Of a stretch of 6,439 nt of DNA, positions 1-6,389 are shown one piece after another. The DNA comes from Pseudomonadota bacterium. Its GTDB lineage: Bacteria > Pseudomonadota > Alphaproteobacteria > Rhizobiales > Rhizobiaceae. The notes beneath the pieces were generated by a model. That model was given only the letters and a program-made list of their open reading frames with translations. It did no database searches and was not told the origin of the DNA. The translations under genes and the position numbers were made by a program. Within the stretch, counting starts at the first letter, position 1; each line of letters opens with the position of its first letter. The DNA lies in assembly GCA_023390055.1 (NCBI GenBank), contig JAEWDP010000138.1, forward strand, positions 1 to 6,439, given 5' to 3'.

Positions 1-858
1 GTAATCTTCATTCCCTGAACGAAAGGATGCAAACATCACATCCCGGTCCGCATAATAGCTGTAGATGATCTTGCCGAAATTGTTGCGGCCGATATTGACG
101 TTGACGTTCTTGCCCCAATAGTCGTCACGTAACTCATACGTGACGGTAGAACCCGGCCTGACGGCCGCAACCCTGTATGGCCCTGAGCCAAGCGGCGGCT
201 CCAGAATGGTCTGGCCTATATCGCGCACTTTGCCATCCGCATCCTTGCCTTCCCACCAGTGTTTCGGAACGATTGTCAGTTGACCAACAATCTGCGGCAG
301 TTCGCGATTATTGGGTTCGTCGAAGGTAAAGGTGATTTCCCGTTCACCCGTTTTTTCCGCCTTCACGACATGGCGATAATAGAACTCCATCTGAGGGACG
401 TTCTTTTTGGCGTTCTCGAAGCTGAAGATCACATCTTCGGGTGTTACTGACGTTCCATCAGCCCACTTGGCCTCAGAGCGCAGACGGAATGTGACCGACG
501 AATAATCCTCCGGGAAGCGCAAGCTTTCTGCCAGCAGTCCGTACATGGACGAAAGTTCGTCGTCTGCGGCAACCATGAGTGGTTCAAATACGTGATTGAG
601 ACCGCTGGCCGTTTCACCACGGGCAAGAAGCGGATTGAGCGTGTCAAAGCTGCCCTCGACGGAGAGGCGCAATTGCCCCCCTTTCGGGGCTTCGGGATTC
701 ACGTAGTCAAAATGTGGAAAATCCTTCGGATACTTAAGCTCGCCAACGGTGGCAATTCCGTGCCGCTCATCGTCCTTCCCCTCCTGGGAAAGGACCGGCA
801 ATGCCGGAAGCGATAATGACAGCGACAACATCAGTACAGCCAGGCGGCGAGCCAACAT
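1..858 (-). CDS. yejA: YejA-type periplasmic peptide-binding protein of an ABC importer (partial, C-terminus off the left edge)
   Basis: Read on the minus strand, this frame stays open from the start to the window edge, giving 286 visible residues of a protein that is usually about 600 long. It is a family 5 (OppA/DppA-like) solute-binding protein. The N-terminus is a signal peptide: MLARRLAV, then a Leu/Ser-rich core, with likely cleavage after VLS (residue 24). The mature start carries the YejA-type signature HFDYVNPEAPKGGQLRL followed by GSFDTLNP; further on are KWADGTSVTPEDVIFSF, LGSGPYRV and a YWGKNVNVNIGRNNF stretch that aligns from memory with E. coli YejA. Family members deliver peptides to a YejBEF permease/ATPase; in E. 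coli the system imports microcin C, and in Sinorhizobium and Brucella it is linked to handling of antimicrobial peptides. I chose ATG 858 because AAAAAAGGG lies 7 bases before it; ATG 879 (MRKKGSY) is in frame but has no ribosome site. The other subunits would be expected beyond the left edge, which is inference. Confidence 0.9.
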   Translation of the reverse strand, partial: MLARRLAVLMLSLSLSLPALPVLSQEGKDDERHGIATVGELKYPKDFPHFDYVNPEAPKGGQLRLSVEGSFDTLNPLLARGETASGLNHVFEPLMVAADDELSSMYGLLAESLRFPEDYSSVTFRLRSEAKWADGTSVTPEDVIFSFENAKKNVPQMEFYYRHVVKAEKTGEREITFTFDEPNNRELPQIVGQLTIVPKHWWEGKDADGKVRDIGQTILEPPLGSGPYRVAAVRPGSTVTYELRDDYWGKNVNVNIGRNNFGKIIYSYYADRDVMFASFRSGNEDY

Positions 859-1049
859 GTAAGAACCCTTTTTTCTCATTGTGCGTTCGAGCATAGGCCA
901 AAGTCTGGCAAAAAACAGACCAACATTGTCACAAGCGTTTTATCGAAGCGAGAGCCGGAAAGAGCACCTTTATGACGATCTCTGTTTCACCAAAATCGTC
1001 TTTCAGGTTAGCTTCAGGCAAAAGTGATTTGCGGGAACGGATAGACAGA
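859..1049. promoter_or_regulatory. Divergent intergenic region between yejA and mepA
   Basis: These 191 bases separate two genes transcribed away from each other, so promoters for both should lie here. The minus-strand ribosome site for yejA is at about 866-874 (AAAAAAGGG when read in that direction). I could not identify a confident sigma70-type -35/-10 pair for either direction; TTGTCA at 926-931 resembles a -35 box for mepA but has no good -10 box at normal spacing. A small inverted repeat, TTGT-C-ACAA, spans 926-934 and could be a binding site, but it is short enough to be chance. The part from 972 may be coding if mepA starts at the upstream ATG. Confidence 0.5.
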
Positions 1050-2093
1050 ATGAGAATTTCACACAGTCTGAGCCAGCTACTTGCCGCGTGTTTGTTTCTC
1101 GCCGTTCAGGTGCCCCCTGGCGCCGCAGAGACGAGACCTGCCAAGGAACTCTTTGGCCAGGCCAAACTTCCCAGCCGGACCGCTTCTTCTCCCATCGGTT
1201 CTTATGCCAAGGGATGTGTCGCTGGAGCTGTCGCCATCCCCCCTGATGGACCAACGTGGCAGGCCATGCGGCTTTCACGCAACCGGCGCTGGGGTATGCC
1301 GCAGATGATCGATCTGCTGGAACGTTTTTCGAAGGATGCTGCTAGTCTCGGCTGGGGGACTGGGATCCTGATCGGTGATATCTCGCAACCGCGTGGCGGA
1401 CCGATGCTGTTTGGGCATGCATCCCACCAGATCGGGCTTGATGCCGATATCTGGTTCACGCCGAAGCCAGCAACGCCATTGACCCCGCAGCAGCGCGAAG
1501 ACCTTGCCTTCACCTCCATGCTCGACAAGAGCAAGTTTCTGACACTTCATCGGGCTCGCTGGACGACCACCCATGCCCGGATCGTCATGCAGGCGGCGAG
1601 CTACCCGGAAGTGGAGCGCGTTTTTGTCAATCCTGCCATCAAGAAGGAACTGTGTGACACTTGGCAGGGCAATCGCTCCATGCTCGGCAAAGTCAGACCC
1701 ATCTACGGGCATGATGAACATTTTCACATTCGCATTCACTGCCCCGCCGGTGCCTCCAACTGCAAGCCACAGACACCCGTAGCTAGGGGTGATGGATGCG
1801 ACAAGTCACTGGCGTGGTGGTTTACAAAGGAGCCCTGGGCACAGCCTAAGACGGATCCCAAGGCCAAGCCGGTAAAGCCGAGACACGTCATGCTGTCGGA
1901 TCTCCCCAAGGCATGTGCGTCCGTTCTGGCAAGCCCTGCGAGATCCATGGAAGAAGCAACGTTTGCAGCCAGCGCCACAGCCTATGCTGCACCTGTTCCC
2001 TCTGCATCTGCCCAAAACATAGAGGCGATCATCAATAGCGACATGGCGCTTCCCGATCTCGGCCCGATGCCATATCCGCGACCCTTCCAGTGA
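1050..2093 (+). CDS. mepA: Penicillin-insensitive murein endopeptidase MepA (peptidase M74), secreted zinc enzyme
   Basis: MepA is a periplasmic zinc enzyme that cuts D-Ala-mDAP cross-links in peptidoglycan. Numbered from ATG 1050 (347 aa), the protein has a signal peptide (MRISHSLSQLLAACLFLAVQ, cleavage likely after GAA, residue 26). The first metal motif is GHASHQIGLDADIW, with H123, H126, D131 and D133; the second is GHDEHFHIRIHCP, with H221, H224 and H226. Their spacing equals that of E. coli H110/H113/D120 and H206/H209/H211, so the metal site looks intact. A family-typical GDGCDKSLAWWF block follows. The last 70 or so residues are an extra tail rich in Ala and Pro, making it longer than E. 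coli MepA (274 aa). The frame is also open from ATG 972, which has GGAAAGAG 7 bases before it and would add 26 residues; I prefer 1050 because it puts the signal peptide at the N-terminus and the extra codons have low GC at third positions. The start is uncertain, the identity is not. mgsA follows 73 bases downstream on the same strand. Confidence 0.93.
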   Translation: MRISHSLSQLLAACLFLAVQVPPGAAETRPAKELFGQAKLPSRTASSPIGSYAKGCVAGAVAIPPDGPTWQAMRLSRNRRWGMPQMIDLLERFSKDAASLGWGTGILIGDISQPRGGPMLFGHASHQIGLDADIWFTPKPATPLTPQQREDLAFTSMLDKSKFLTLHRARWTTTHARIVMQAASYPEVERVFVNPAIKKELCDTWQGNRSMLGKVRPIYGHDEHFHIRIHCPAGASNCKPQTPVARGDGCDKSLAWWFTKEPWAQPKTDPKAKPVKPRHVMLSDLPKACASVLASPARSMEEATFAASATAYAAPVPSASAQNIEAIINSDMALPDLGPMPYPRPFQ

Positions 2094-2135
2094 GCGGGCT
2101 TTCCAAGCAGGGCAAGTCTCTGTAAAAGGCATGCA

Positions 2136-2152
2136 AATCGATTGAATATCGA
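2136..2152 (+). repeat. Small inverted repeat in the mgsA leader
   Basis: The palindrome AATCGATT (2136-2143) overlaps a second inverted repeat, TCGAT-TGAAT-ATCGA (2138-2152), whose right arm touches the ribosome site of mgsA. The stem would be only 5 base pairs and AT-rich, so a stable RNA structure is doubtful. It could equally be a protein-binding site or chance. Confidence 0.25.
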
Positions 2153-2160
2153 AGGTGAGG
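2152..2160 (+). promoter_or_regulatory. Ribosome binding site that points to a TTG start for mgsA
   Basis: AAGGTGAGG contains AGGTGA, a perfect match to the complement of the 16S rRNA 3' end. It lies 6 bases before TTG 2167, a normal spacing. The competing in-frame GTG at 2155 falls inside this motif and has only GAAG directly against it, too close to serve as its own ribosome site. Confidence 0.65.
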
Positions 2161-2166
2161 ACGCTC

Positions 2167-2538
2167 TTGACACTCCCGTGCATTGCGCTGATTGCACATG
2201 ACCTGAAAAAGGACGAAATGGCGCAGTTTGCTCGCCAGCATCAGCAGACGCTGTCACGTTTCCGAATCGTGGCGACCGGCACCACCGGCGGCAAGGTGCA
2301 GGAAGCCTGCCCCGATCTCCAGGTTACGCGGTTGAGGAGCGGCCCGCTGGGTGGTGACCAGCAGATCGGTGCCTTGATCGCCACCGGCGAAGTCAGCATG
2401 CTGCTGTTTTTCATTGATCCGCTTACGGCCATGCCCCACGACGTCGATGTAAAGGCATTGACGAGACTGGCAACCGTTTACGACATACCAATGGCTCTCA
2501 ACCGGGCGACGGCCGAGAAGCTTGTCGACTTCCAATAA
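2167..2538 (+). CDS. mgsA: Methylglyoxal synthase (DHAP phosphate-lyase)
   Basis: The enzyme converts dihydroxyacetone phosphate to methylglyoxal and phosphate in the cytoplasm, a bypass of lower glycolysis used when phosphorylated sugars pile up. From TTG 2167 it is 123 aa, slightly shorter than E. coli MgsA (152 aa) and consistent with the short rhizobial form. Visible family motifs are CIALIAHD near the N-terminus (H11, D12), VATGTTGG, SGPLGGDQQIGALI with the catalytic-base aspartate D64 (E. coli D71), FFIDPLTAMPHDVDVKAL with D84, H91 and D94 (E. coli D91, H98, D101), and YDIPMALNRATAE near the end. All key residues are present. I chose the TTG start because of the AGGTGA ribosome site before it and because homologues I recall have only a few residues before the C-I/L-ALIAHD stretch; GTG 2155 would add four residues. 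glk starts 15 bases after the stop, so the two are almost certainly co-transcribed. Confidence 0.95.
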   Translation: MTLPCIALIAHDLKKDEMAQFARQHQQTLSRFRIVATGTTGGKVQEACPDLQVTRLRSGPLGGDQQIGALIATGEVSMLLFFIDPLTAMPHDVDVKALTRLATVYDIPMALNRATAEKLVDFQ

Positions 2539-2553
2539 CGGCGATCGGATCCG

Positions 2554-3576
2554 ATGCAAACTACAGCAGACAACGAGCCGCTTCCGTTCCCAATCCTTAT
2601 CGGTGATATCGGCGGAACCAATGCCCGGTTTTCCATTCTGGCCGACGCGACTTCGAAGCCCATCCGATTTTCGAACGTGCGGACCGCCGATTTTGCAACC
2701 ATTGACGATGCCATAAGCACGGATGTCCTGGACAAGACATCGGTGCGCCCGCGTTCTGCCATCCTGGCCGTGGCAGGCCCGATCGAGGGTGACGAAATCG
2801 ATCTGACGAATTGCGACTGGATTGTTCGTCCCAAGGCATTGCTTGCGGATCTCGGATTTGAAGACGTCCTGGTCTTGAACGATTTCGAGGCGCAAGCTCT
2901 GGCCGTAGCCTGCCTCAGCAGTGAATATCGGGAAGGAATAGGCCCAAGGATCGACCCGGAGGCTGCTTCCCGCGTTGTGCTTGGCCCGGGAACCGGATTG
3001 GGCGTCGCAGGGCTCGTTCATGCCCGCAATACCTGGTTTCCGGTTCCAGGAGAAGGTGGACATGTCGATATCGGTCCGCGCTCAAGACGGGACTTCGATA
3101 TTTTCCCCCATCTGGAGCCGATCGAAGGACGTATTTCGGCCGAGCAGGTTCTGTCTGGTCGCGGCCTCGTCAATATCTACAAAGCCGTTAGCATGGCAGA
3201 TGGCATCGAGCCGGTTGAGATTCGTCCAGCGGACGTGACGGCGGCATGGCATGCGGGAAATGATCCTCAGGCGGCGGAAACAATTTCCCTTTTTTCTACC
3301 TATCTCGGTCGTCTAGCAGGCGACATGGCCCTCACCTTCATGGCAAAGGGCGGCGTTTATCTTGCGGGCGGAATCTCCCAGAAGATCATCCCCGCACTCA
3401 AGCAGCCAGAGTTTCGGACAGAGTTTGAAGACAAGGCGCCTCATAGCGCCCTCATGAAACAGATTCCGACCTTCGTCGTCACACACCCCCAGGCAGCCCT
3501 TGCAGGCCTTGCAAGTTATGCACGCACCCCCTCTGCCTACGGCATCTCTACCCACGAACGCCGGTGGCGGGTCTGA
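2554..3576 (+). CDS. glk: Glucokinase (Glk family, ROK-independent bacterial type)
   Basis: Glucokinase phosphorylates glucose to glucose 6-phosphate with ATP in the cytoplasm, feeding the Entner-Doudoroff and pentose phosphate routes that dominate in rhizobia. The protein is 340 aa, near the usual 320-345. It shows the first phosphate-binding motif GDIGGTNARF (residues 17-26), LAVAGPIEGD, VLNDFEAQALAVA with the catalytic base D110, LGPGTGLGVAG, PGEGGHVDIGPRS with glucose ligands E167 and H170, ISAEQVLSGRGLVNIY with E197, and a C-terminal GGVYLAGGIS adenosine-binding segment. These match the residues known from E. coli Glk (D100, E157, H160, E187). About 12 extra residues precede the first strand. 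ATG 2554 is the first start in the frame; the ribosome site before it is weak, which fits translational coupling to mgsA 15 bases upstream. No broken motif or frameshift is visible. Confidence 0.96.
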   Translation: MQTTADNEPLPFPILIGDIGGTNARFSILADATSKPIRFSNVRTADFATIDDAISTDVLDKTSVRPRSAILAVAGPIEGDEIDLTNCDWIVRPKALLADLGFEDVLVLNDFEAQALAVACLSSEYREGIGPRIDPEAASRVVLGPGTGLGVAGLVHARNTWFPVPGEGGHVDIGPRSRRDFDIFPHLEPIEGRISAEQVLSGRGLVNIYKAVSMADGIEPVEIRPADVTAAWHAGNDPQAAETISLFSTYLGRLAGDMALTFMAKGGVYLAGGISQKIIPALKQPEFRTEFEDKAPHSALMKQIPTFVVTHPQAALAGLASYARTPSAYGISTHERRWRV

Positions 3577-3695
3577 ACCGCAGTACGCTGGGCCGGTTCC
3601 TTATTCAAGCTGACGGATCATTCACAGGTCAGGATCATCGATACCGCTCAACACTAGTCAAGTGCAGCTCCACCCGATATAGAAGCGGCCCATGC

Positions 3696-3712
3696 GGAGC
3701 CGTCCGGGCTCC
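3696..3712 (+). repeat. GC-rich hairpin in the leader of the ABC exporter gene
   Basis: GGAGCC, loop GTCCG, then GGCTCC forms a perfect 6-base-pair stem, of which five pairs are G-C. The next bases are AGCGCCAGG rather than a run of T, so it is not a standard intrinsic terminator. It ends 16 bases before the AGGAA ribosome site and could affect mRNA stability or ribosome access, which is inference. Confidence 0.45.
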
Positions 3713-3728
3713 AGCGCCAGGCATGCAC

Positions 3729-3733
3729 AGGAA
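3729..3733 (+). promoter_or_regulatory. Ribosome binding site supporting a TTG start for the ABC exporter
   Basis: AGGAA lies 8 bases before TTG 3742. The frame upstream runs back to a TAG stop at 3655 with no ATG or GTG between, so TTG 3742 is the only start that keeps the full N-terminus before the first membrane helix. Confidence 0.6.
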
Positions 3734-3741
3734 TCTCCTTA

Positions 3742-5526
3742 TTGGGTGCAGCGAGCGAAAAGAAGCCACATCTGGATTCGGGAACCGTAACCAGTGTCCT
3801 TAAGCGTGTGATTGCGGAAAATGGCCGCGACCACATCCGTGGATATGCATTTGCGATTACCTGTCTCGTCCTTGTCGCTTTGACGACTGCCTTTACGGCA
3901 TGGATCATGGAAGCCGTCGTAAACGAGGCTTTTGCTAACCAGAGAGCAGATGTTGTCTGGTTGATCTGCGGTGCGATCTTTCTTGCGTTTTTCATACGAG
4001 GACTGGCAACGTATGGCCACTCGGTGACCCTGTCCAAGATAGGCAATAATATTGTTGCGCGCTATCAGCATCGGCTGTTCACCCATCTGATGAGCCTGTC
4101 CGTAAACTTTTTCAGCGAGGCACGTTCGGCCCATCTGGCTGCACAGATCAGCCAGAACGTGAACGGGATAAGGGACGTCCTCAATCTGACCGTCACTTCG
4201 GCGGCCAGAGATCTGCTTACCCTTGTATCCCTGATCGGCGTCATGGTGGCAAAGGATCCTGTCCTTTCACTGATTGTTTTTGTCGTGGCGCCTCCACTGC
4301 TCTATGCGTTGCGCTATGTGTCGCGTCGGCTGAGAAGCGTGACACGAGAATCAATCGAGCTCAACAGCCATGTTCTGGGGGCGATGCAGGAAACCATCCT
4401 CGGTATCTCCATCGTCAAGGCGTTCACGATGGAAGAGGAACTCACCCGCAAGGTGGCGGGCATCATCGGCCAGGCGGAACAGCGTGCTAATCGAATTGCA
4501 CGGCTTTCCGAACGCACGGCGCCGCTGACAGAGACTTTCGCAGGCATTGCGATTTCCGGCGTACTTGCCTATGCGGCGTTTCGGTCGATCTATGATGGTG
4601 TGCCGCCGGGTGCCTTCTTTGCATTTGTGACTGCCCTGCTTCTTGCGTACGACCCAGCACGGCGACTTGCCAAACTTCAGGTGCAGATGGAACGGGCCGT
4701 CGTCAATGCACGCATGATCTATGCGCTTTTGGACATGCAGCCCCAGCAACGTGACAAGCCGGACGCCAAGGACCTGGTCATAACAAACGCTCAGATCGAA
4801 CTGCAGGATGTCGCATTCTCCTATGCGACGGGCGAACCCATACTCAGAGGCGTGACCATGATCGCGCAGGGGGGAAGGACAACCGCCCTTGTCGGCCCTT
4901 CCGGGGCCGGCAAGTCGACCATCATCAACCTCATTCCCCGTTTTTACGATCCATCTGCCGGTCGCATTCTGATCGACGGCCAGGATATCGCCGATGTGAC
5001 CAAGGCTTCGTTGCGGCGCCATCTCGCCTATGTCTCGCAACAACCTTATCTGTTCGAAGGCACGATCCGTGACAACATTCGTTATGGGCGACCCGAGGCG
5101 AGCGACGCCGAGGTTGAGGATGCAGCCAGGCTCGCTCATGCCCATGACTTCATTCTGGCGCAGCCGCTCGGCTATGACACACCGGTTGGCGAAAACGGCA
5201 TTACACTTTCAGGCGGTCAGCGACAGAGATTGTCAATTGCCCGGGCGCTTGTACGCAATGCCCCGATACTGCTTCTTGACGAGGCCACATCCGCCCTCGA
5301 CAATGAGTCCGAAGCTGCTGTTCAAAAGGCACTCGAGACGGCGATGGATGGTCGAACCGTGATCGTCATTGCCCATCGACTTTCAACGGTTGTGAATGCC
5401 GACCGTATCGTCGTCATGCATGAAGGGCGCGTCGTGGAAGAAGGCACGCACGGGACGCTTGCACAGCGCAAGGACGGGCTTTACGCTCGCCTCAACAACC
5501 TCCAAACACCCAACTCGGATCCTTGA
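3742..5526 (+). CDS. ABC exporter half-transporter, MsbA-like (membrane domain fused to ATPase)
   Basis: A 594-residue inner-membrane exporter subunit, expected to work as a homodimer. The membrane domain has six likely helices at about 35-57, 70-92, 155-171, 173-193, 265-284 and 288-306. The ATPase domain (about 350-590) is complete: A-loop tyrosine Y361 (FSYATG), Walker A GPSGAGKST (385-393), Q-loop Q433 (YVSQQPYLF), signature LSGGQRQRLSIARAL (starting at 489), Walker B ILLLDEATSALD with D513 and catalytic E514, and H-loop H545 (VIAHRLS). The closest family by pattern is MsbA/lipid exporters and multidrug half-transporters; the substrate cannot be read from sequence, so I give no gene symbol. 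The start is TTG with AGGAA 8 bases before it. dapB begins 20 bases after the stop, so co-transcription is likely. The essential-looking neighbours hint at a housekeeping rather than drug-efflux role, but that is weak inference. Confidence 0.93.
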   Translation: MGAASEKKPHLDSGTVTSVLKRVIAENGRDHIRGYAFAITCLVLVALTTAFTAWIMEAVVNEAFANQRADVVWLICGAIFLAFFIRGLATYGHSVTLSKIGNNIVARYQHRLFTHLMSLSVNFFSEARSAHLAAQISQNVNGIRDVLNLTVTSAARDLLTLVSLIGVMVAKDPVLSLIVFVVAPPLLYALRYVSRRLRSVTRESIELNSHVLGAMQETILGISIVKAFTMEEELTRKVAGIIGQAEQRANRIARLSERTAPLTETFAGIAISGVLAYAAFRSIYDGVPPGAFFAFVTALLLAYDPARRLAKLQVQMERAVVNARMIYALLDMQPQQRDKPDAKDLVITNAQIELQDVAFSYATGEPILRGVTMIAQGGRTTALVGPSGAGKSTIINLIPRFYDPSAGRILIDGQDIADVTKASLRRHLAYVSQQPYLFEGTIRDNIRYGRPEASDAEVEDAARLAHAHDFILAQPLGYDTPVGENGITLSGGQRQRLSIARALVRNAPILLLDEATSALDNESEAAVQKALETAMDGRTVIVIAHRLSTVVNADRIVVMHEGRVVEEGTHGTLAQRKDGLYARLNNLQTPNSDP

Positions 5527-5546
5527 TCGACGGAGCCTATGTCTGC

Positions 5547-6371
5547 ATGAGCGATAAACCAATGAAACTCGTTGTGGTCGGAGCTGCCGGCCGCATGGGA
5601 CAGACCCTGATCCGTGTCGTCCATGAGACCGAAGGAGTGGTTGTGCATGCGGCAGTGGAGCGGGAGGGTTCACCGTTCGTCGGCAAGGATGCCGGCGAGC
5701 TTGCAGGTGTCGGAACCCTCAATATCCCGATCACCACAGATCCTTTGCAAGCCTTTCTGGATGGCGAAGGTGTTCTCGACTTCACCAGCCCGGCAGCAAG
5801 CGTCAACTTTGCCGGCCTCGCCGCGCAGGCCCGCATCGTTCACGTCGTTGGAACTACAGGATGCTCGGCAGACGATGACGAAAAGATCAGGGCCGCCGCC
5901 CGCCACGCGCGCATCATTAAATCGGCCAATATGAGTCTCGGGGTAAACCTGCTTGGTGTCCTGGTCAAACAGGCTGCACACGCATTGCCGGCAGAAAACT
6001 GGGATATCGAAATCGTCGAGATGCACCACAAGCACAAGGTCGACGCTCCATCCGGTGCGGCCTTGCTATTGGGCGAGGCGGCCGCAAGCGGTCGCGATGT
6101 CGAACTTCTTTCACATGCGGTCAAGGTACGCGACGGTCACACCGGCGCGCGCGAGGCCGGAACAATCGGCTTTGCCTCCTTGCGTGGCGGTTCTGTCGTC
6201 GGTGATCACTCCGTGGTCATCGCCGGTGAAGGCGAACTCGTCACACTTTCCCACAGCGCGCGCGATCGATCGATCTTTGCCCGCGGTGCCGTGACTGCAG
6301 CCCTTTGGGGCCGTCACATGAAGCCAGGCCATTATGACATGCTCGACGTACTCGGGCTTAGCAACCGATAA
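5547..6371 (+). CDS. dapB: 4-hydroxy-tetrahydrodipicolinate reductase (DapB)
   Basis: DapB reduces the dipicolinate intermediate with NAD(P)H in the diaminopimelate pathway, supplying lysine and the mDAP of peptidoglycan. From ATG 5547 it is 274 aa, the usual family length. The N-terminal Rossmann nucleotide site is VVVGAAGRMGQ (G12, G15, M17, G18). VVGTTG at 100-105 lines up with the E. coli cofactor-contacting GTTG. The catalytic loop is HHKHKVDAPSGAA, with H160 and K164 matching E. coli H159 and K163 and the substrate-binding SG at 169-170. RGGSVVGDHSV and a C-terminal GHYDMLDVLGL complete the family pattern. The frame extends upstream to TTG 5523, which overlaps the exporter stop, but homologues start with a short MS-x-MKLVVVGAAGRMGQ, so I chose 5547; GGAG at 5532-5535 lies 11 bases before it, slightly long. 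ATG 5562 (MKLVVV) is a further alternative. gpmA follows after 18 bases. Confidence 0.96.
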   Translation: MSDKPMKLVVVGAAGRMGQTLIRVVHETEGVVVHAAVEREGSPFVGKDAGELAGVGTLNIPITTDPLQAFLDGEGVLDFTSPAASVNFAGLAAQARIVHVVGTTGCSADDDEKIRAAARHARIIKSANMSLGVNLLGVLVKQAAHALPAENWDIEIVEMHHKHKVDAPSGAALLLGEAAASGRDVELLSHAVKVRDGHTGAREAGTIGFASLRGGSVVGDHSVVIAGEGELVTLSHSARDRSIFARGAVTAALWGRHMKPGHYDMLDVLGLSNR

Positions 6372-6374
6372 TCC

Positions 6375-6380
6375 AGAGGA
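6375..6380 (+). promoter_or_regulatory. Ribosome binding site of gpmA
   Basis: AGAGGA lies 9 bases before ATG 6390. A nearer ATG at 6382 is only one base from it and opens a three-codon frame (ATG ATC TTA TGA), so 6390 is the true start. Confidence 0.75.
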
Positions 6381-6389
6381 AATGATCTT

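Larger units (their letters stand above)
3577..3741 (+). other. 165-base gap between glk and the ABC exporter gene
   Basis: This is the longest gap on the plus strand within the cluster. It holds a direct repeat GGATCAT (3615-3621 and 3632-3638), a GC-rich hairpin (3696-3712) and the exporter's ribosome site (AGGAA, 3729-3733). I see no clear terminator with a T-run and no convincing promoter boxes, but the length would allow a separate promoter for the exporter-dapB-gpmA part. Confidence 0.5.

Noticed and set aside
259..816. Short plus-strand open frames opposite the binding protein gene (259-450 and 592-816)
   Set aside because: The minus-strand frame encodes a continuous YejA-like protein with signal peptide and family signatures, so these are shadows.
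2131..2145. A five-codon frame ATG CAA ATC GAT TGA as a leader peptide for mgsA
   Set aside because: It has no ribosome site, no regulatory codon run and no attenuator-like structure after it; such frames arise often by chance.
2254..3063. A 269-residue open frame on the minus strand across mgsA and glk
   Set aside because: It lies opposite two genes with intact catalytic motifs, its protein is rich in Arg, Gly, Ser and Cys with no recognisable domain, and open antisense frames are common in GC-rich coding DNA.
3696..3712. The GGAGCC/GGCTCC hairpin as an intrinsic terminator for glk
   Set aside because: The stem is short and no T-run follows, so a standard terminator is not supported; it is kept only as a hairpin.
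3564..3803. A 79-codon plus-strand frame with a GTG start filling the glk-exporter gap
   Set aside because: It overlaps both neighbours, has no ribosome site before the GTG, and its protein shows no recognisable pattern; the hairpin and repeat in the gap argue for a leader rather than a gene.
4351..5145. A 264-residue open frame on the minus strand inside the ABC exporter
   Set aside because: It mirrors the exporter's membrane and Walker A region, has no recognisable motif, and is best explained as a shadow of a GC-rich gene.
5523..5546. TTG 5523 as the dapB start, overlapping the exporter stop
   Set aside because: It would add eight residues absent from DapB homologues I recall, and ATG 5547 gives the normal family N-terminus and length.
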